From: Bordetella parapertussis
Lineage (GTDB): Bacteria; Acidobacteriota; Terriglobia; Bryobacterales; Bryobacteraceae
Assembly (NCBI GenBank): GCA_943328975.2
Contig: CALQCC020000013.1
Span: 1 to 64,000 of the forward strand
Length of the DNA stretch: 64,000 nucleotides
Direction of reading: 5' to 3'
The stretch's first letter is position 1; every line of letters starts with the position of its first letter. Shown in pieces: positions 63,116 through 64,000 of the stretch. The translations under genes and the position numbers were made by a program. The notes under the pieces are model-generated. The model saw only the letters and a program-made list of their open reading frames with translations. It searched no databases and was not told the origin of the DNA.

Positions 63116-64000
63116 CTACGGCAGCGCGAACACGTACACCGCGGTATGGTTCAACGCCCTCTTCAACTCCGGAGCCTGCGCCGTCACCAGACCATTCGTC
63201 ATCGCGCCCTCGCCCGTCAGGATCGCGACATACTGTTTGCCATTGACCGCGTAAGTGATCGTGCTCACCGCCACGCTGCCGCCGACAATCTGGTCCCACA
63301 ACTGCTTACCCGTCGTCGCGTCGTAGGCATGGAAATGCCGGTCGAGATCGCCCCAGAAAATCAGGTTGCCCGCCGTCGCCAGCACCGCTCCGTTGGAGGG
63401 AGCCCGCTGCTCGGCGAACCGCATAATCTCGCCCGTTTCCATGTTGATCTTCGCGATCGCATTCCGCTTCTGCGGATCCGACCCCGGCCGCGCCACCGAC
63501 TCGCGCTTCCCGTTCTCGACGTTATCCAGGCACACATCTATATACGGCACATACATCGAATTCGTCAGCGGAGAATACGCCGCCGGCCAGTAGCTGCGCG
63601 TATTGAAGAAGCAAATGATCTTCTCTTCACCCTTCTTGCGGAAGACCAGATCGCTATTGATGGTGGTCTTGCCGGTGTTGACGTCGATGTCCTTTAACCA
63701 GAAGTTCGGCGCATCATACGGGAACGGAGTCGCCCACAGGAACTCGCCCGTGATGCGATCCAGCGCGAAAATGCCGCCCGATTCGCCCGCCGCGAACAAC
63801 ACGTCGCGTTCCTCGCCCGGCTTGATCTTCGGATTGATCCACTTCAAATTCTTCGGATTCGGATTCATCTTCGTATGAATCAACGTGCGCTCATTGGTCC
63901 AATCTTCGTCCCAGTCGTCGCCCGGCAAATGCTGGTAATACCACAACAGCTTGCCCGTATTCGCATCCAGCGCGATGGTCGAGTTGCTGAACAAGTCCGC
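63116..64000 (-). CDS. PQQ-dependent quinoprotein dehydrogenase, C-terminal part (partial)
   Basis: About 294 residues of an eight-bladed propeller quinoprotein; the gene runs past the window end (frame open to 64000). Tryptophan-docking blades are seen: ALDANTGKLLWYYQHLPGDDWD, ALDRITGEFLWATPF, AYDATTGKQLWDQIVGGSV, and the typical QYVAILTG near the C-terminus. Such periplasmic enzymes oxidise alcohols or sugars with PQQ and feed electrons to cytochromes. The ligand and family type cannot be told without the N-terminal half. Confidence 0.9.
   Translation of the reverse strand, partial: ADLFSNSTIALDANTGKLLWYYQHLPGDDWDEDWTNERTLIHTKMNPNPKNLKWINPKIKPGEERDVLFAAGESGGIFALDRITGEFLWATPFPYDAPNFWLKDIDVNTGKTTINSDLVFRKKGEEKIICFFNTRSYWPAAYSPLTNSMYVPYIDVCLDNVENGKRESVARPGSDPQKRNAIAKINMETGEIMRFAEQRAPSNGAVLATAGNLIFWGDLDRHFHAYDATTGKQLWDQIVGGSVAVSTITYAVNGKQYVAILTGEGAMTNGLVTAQAPELKRALNHTAVYVFALP

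Noticed and set aside
63116-63299. First part of the 345-aa RHS ORF
   Set aside because: It lies inside the quinoprotein gene in another frame and shows no RHS similarity; the real fragment begins near 63085.

Overview
The window looks like chromosomal DNA of an Acidobacteriota member, most likely of the Solibacter/Bryobacter lineage (order Bryobacterales). Pointers are a secreted protein ending in a domain that resembles the Solibacter C-terminal family (TIGR03437), a tannase-family esterase, DUF6152-type periplasmic proteins, a PEP-CTERM protein, a PQQ-type quinoprotein and a high-GC, almost gap-free layout. This is inferred from protein families, not from rRNA. I see no rRNA, tRNA, CRISPR array, transposase or prophage.

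Layout. 1-4.8 kb: a gene end, a short exported ORF directly upstream of secA, secA, an envelope protein, then a probable free-standing small RNA. 4.8-13 kb: an Fe(II)/2-oxoglutarate oxygenase, a YHS-like membrane protein, a TPR lipid/periplasm protein, a PEP-CTERM protein, three tandem small membrane/coiled-coil genes, and a TPR - MacB-like permease - Solibacter-type secreted protein operon (the last one frameshifted). 13-17 kb (minus): rpiA, aceE and a VapBC pair. 17-21.7 kb: triheme cytochrome, DinB-like protein, tannase-family esterase, PepSY membrane protein, flavin reductase. 21.7-27.8 kb (minus): nine closely packed genes headed by an AhpD-like gene that has a sigma-54-like promoter, with the sigma-54 activator gene divergent at 28.0 kb. 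29.6-36.5 kb: mixed small secreted proteins, hydrolase, glycosyltransferase-like membrane protein. 36.6-42.4 kb: ATP synthase genes b', b, delta, alpha, gamma, beta, epsilon without a and c. 42.4-47.6 kb: an inserted-looking gene beside a duplicated atpC tail, MBL hydrolase, alpha/beta hydrolase, modBC. 47.6-51.7 kb (minus): amtB-glnB-glnD nitrogen module. 51.9-61.4 kb: PpiD-like foldase, then a seven-gene minus operon (ggt, TIM-barrel, asnS, cupin, rocF, ddl, ctp). 61.5-64 kb: a RelE/ParE-type TA pair, a truncated RHS tip with a small membrane protein behind it, and the 3' part of a quinoprotein dehydrogenase.

The most interesting signals are: (1) a SecM-like candidate (signal peptide plus FxxxVWM...IR near the C-terminus) placed upstream of secA, with the secA ribosome-binding site in a predicted stem; (2) a sigma-54 promoter, a 26-bp palindrome and a divergent activator over a nine-gene run; (3) a duplicated 3' end of atpC flanking a foreign-looking gene whose own ribosome site is masked in read-through mRNA; (4) many -10 hexamers only 6-10 nt from start codons, suggesting leaderless mRNAs, including a palindromic -10 shared by two divergent genes; (5) an orphan small RNA with promoter, GNRA hairpin and terminator; (6) an orphan RHS toxin tip with a possible immunity gene. 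Two genes carry single-base frameshifts, so some indel error in the assembly is possible.
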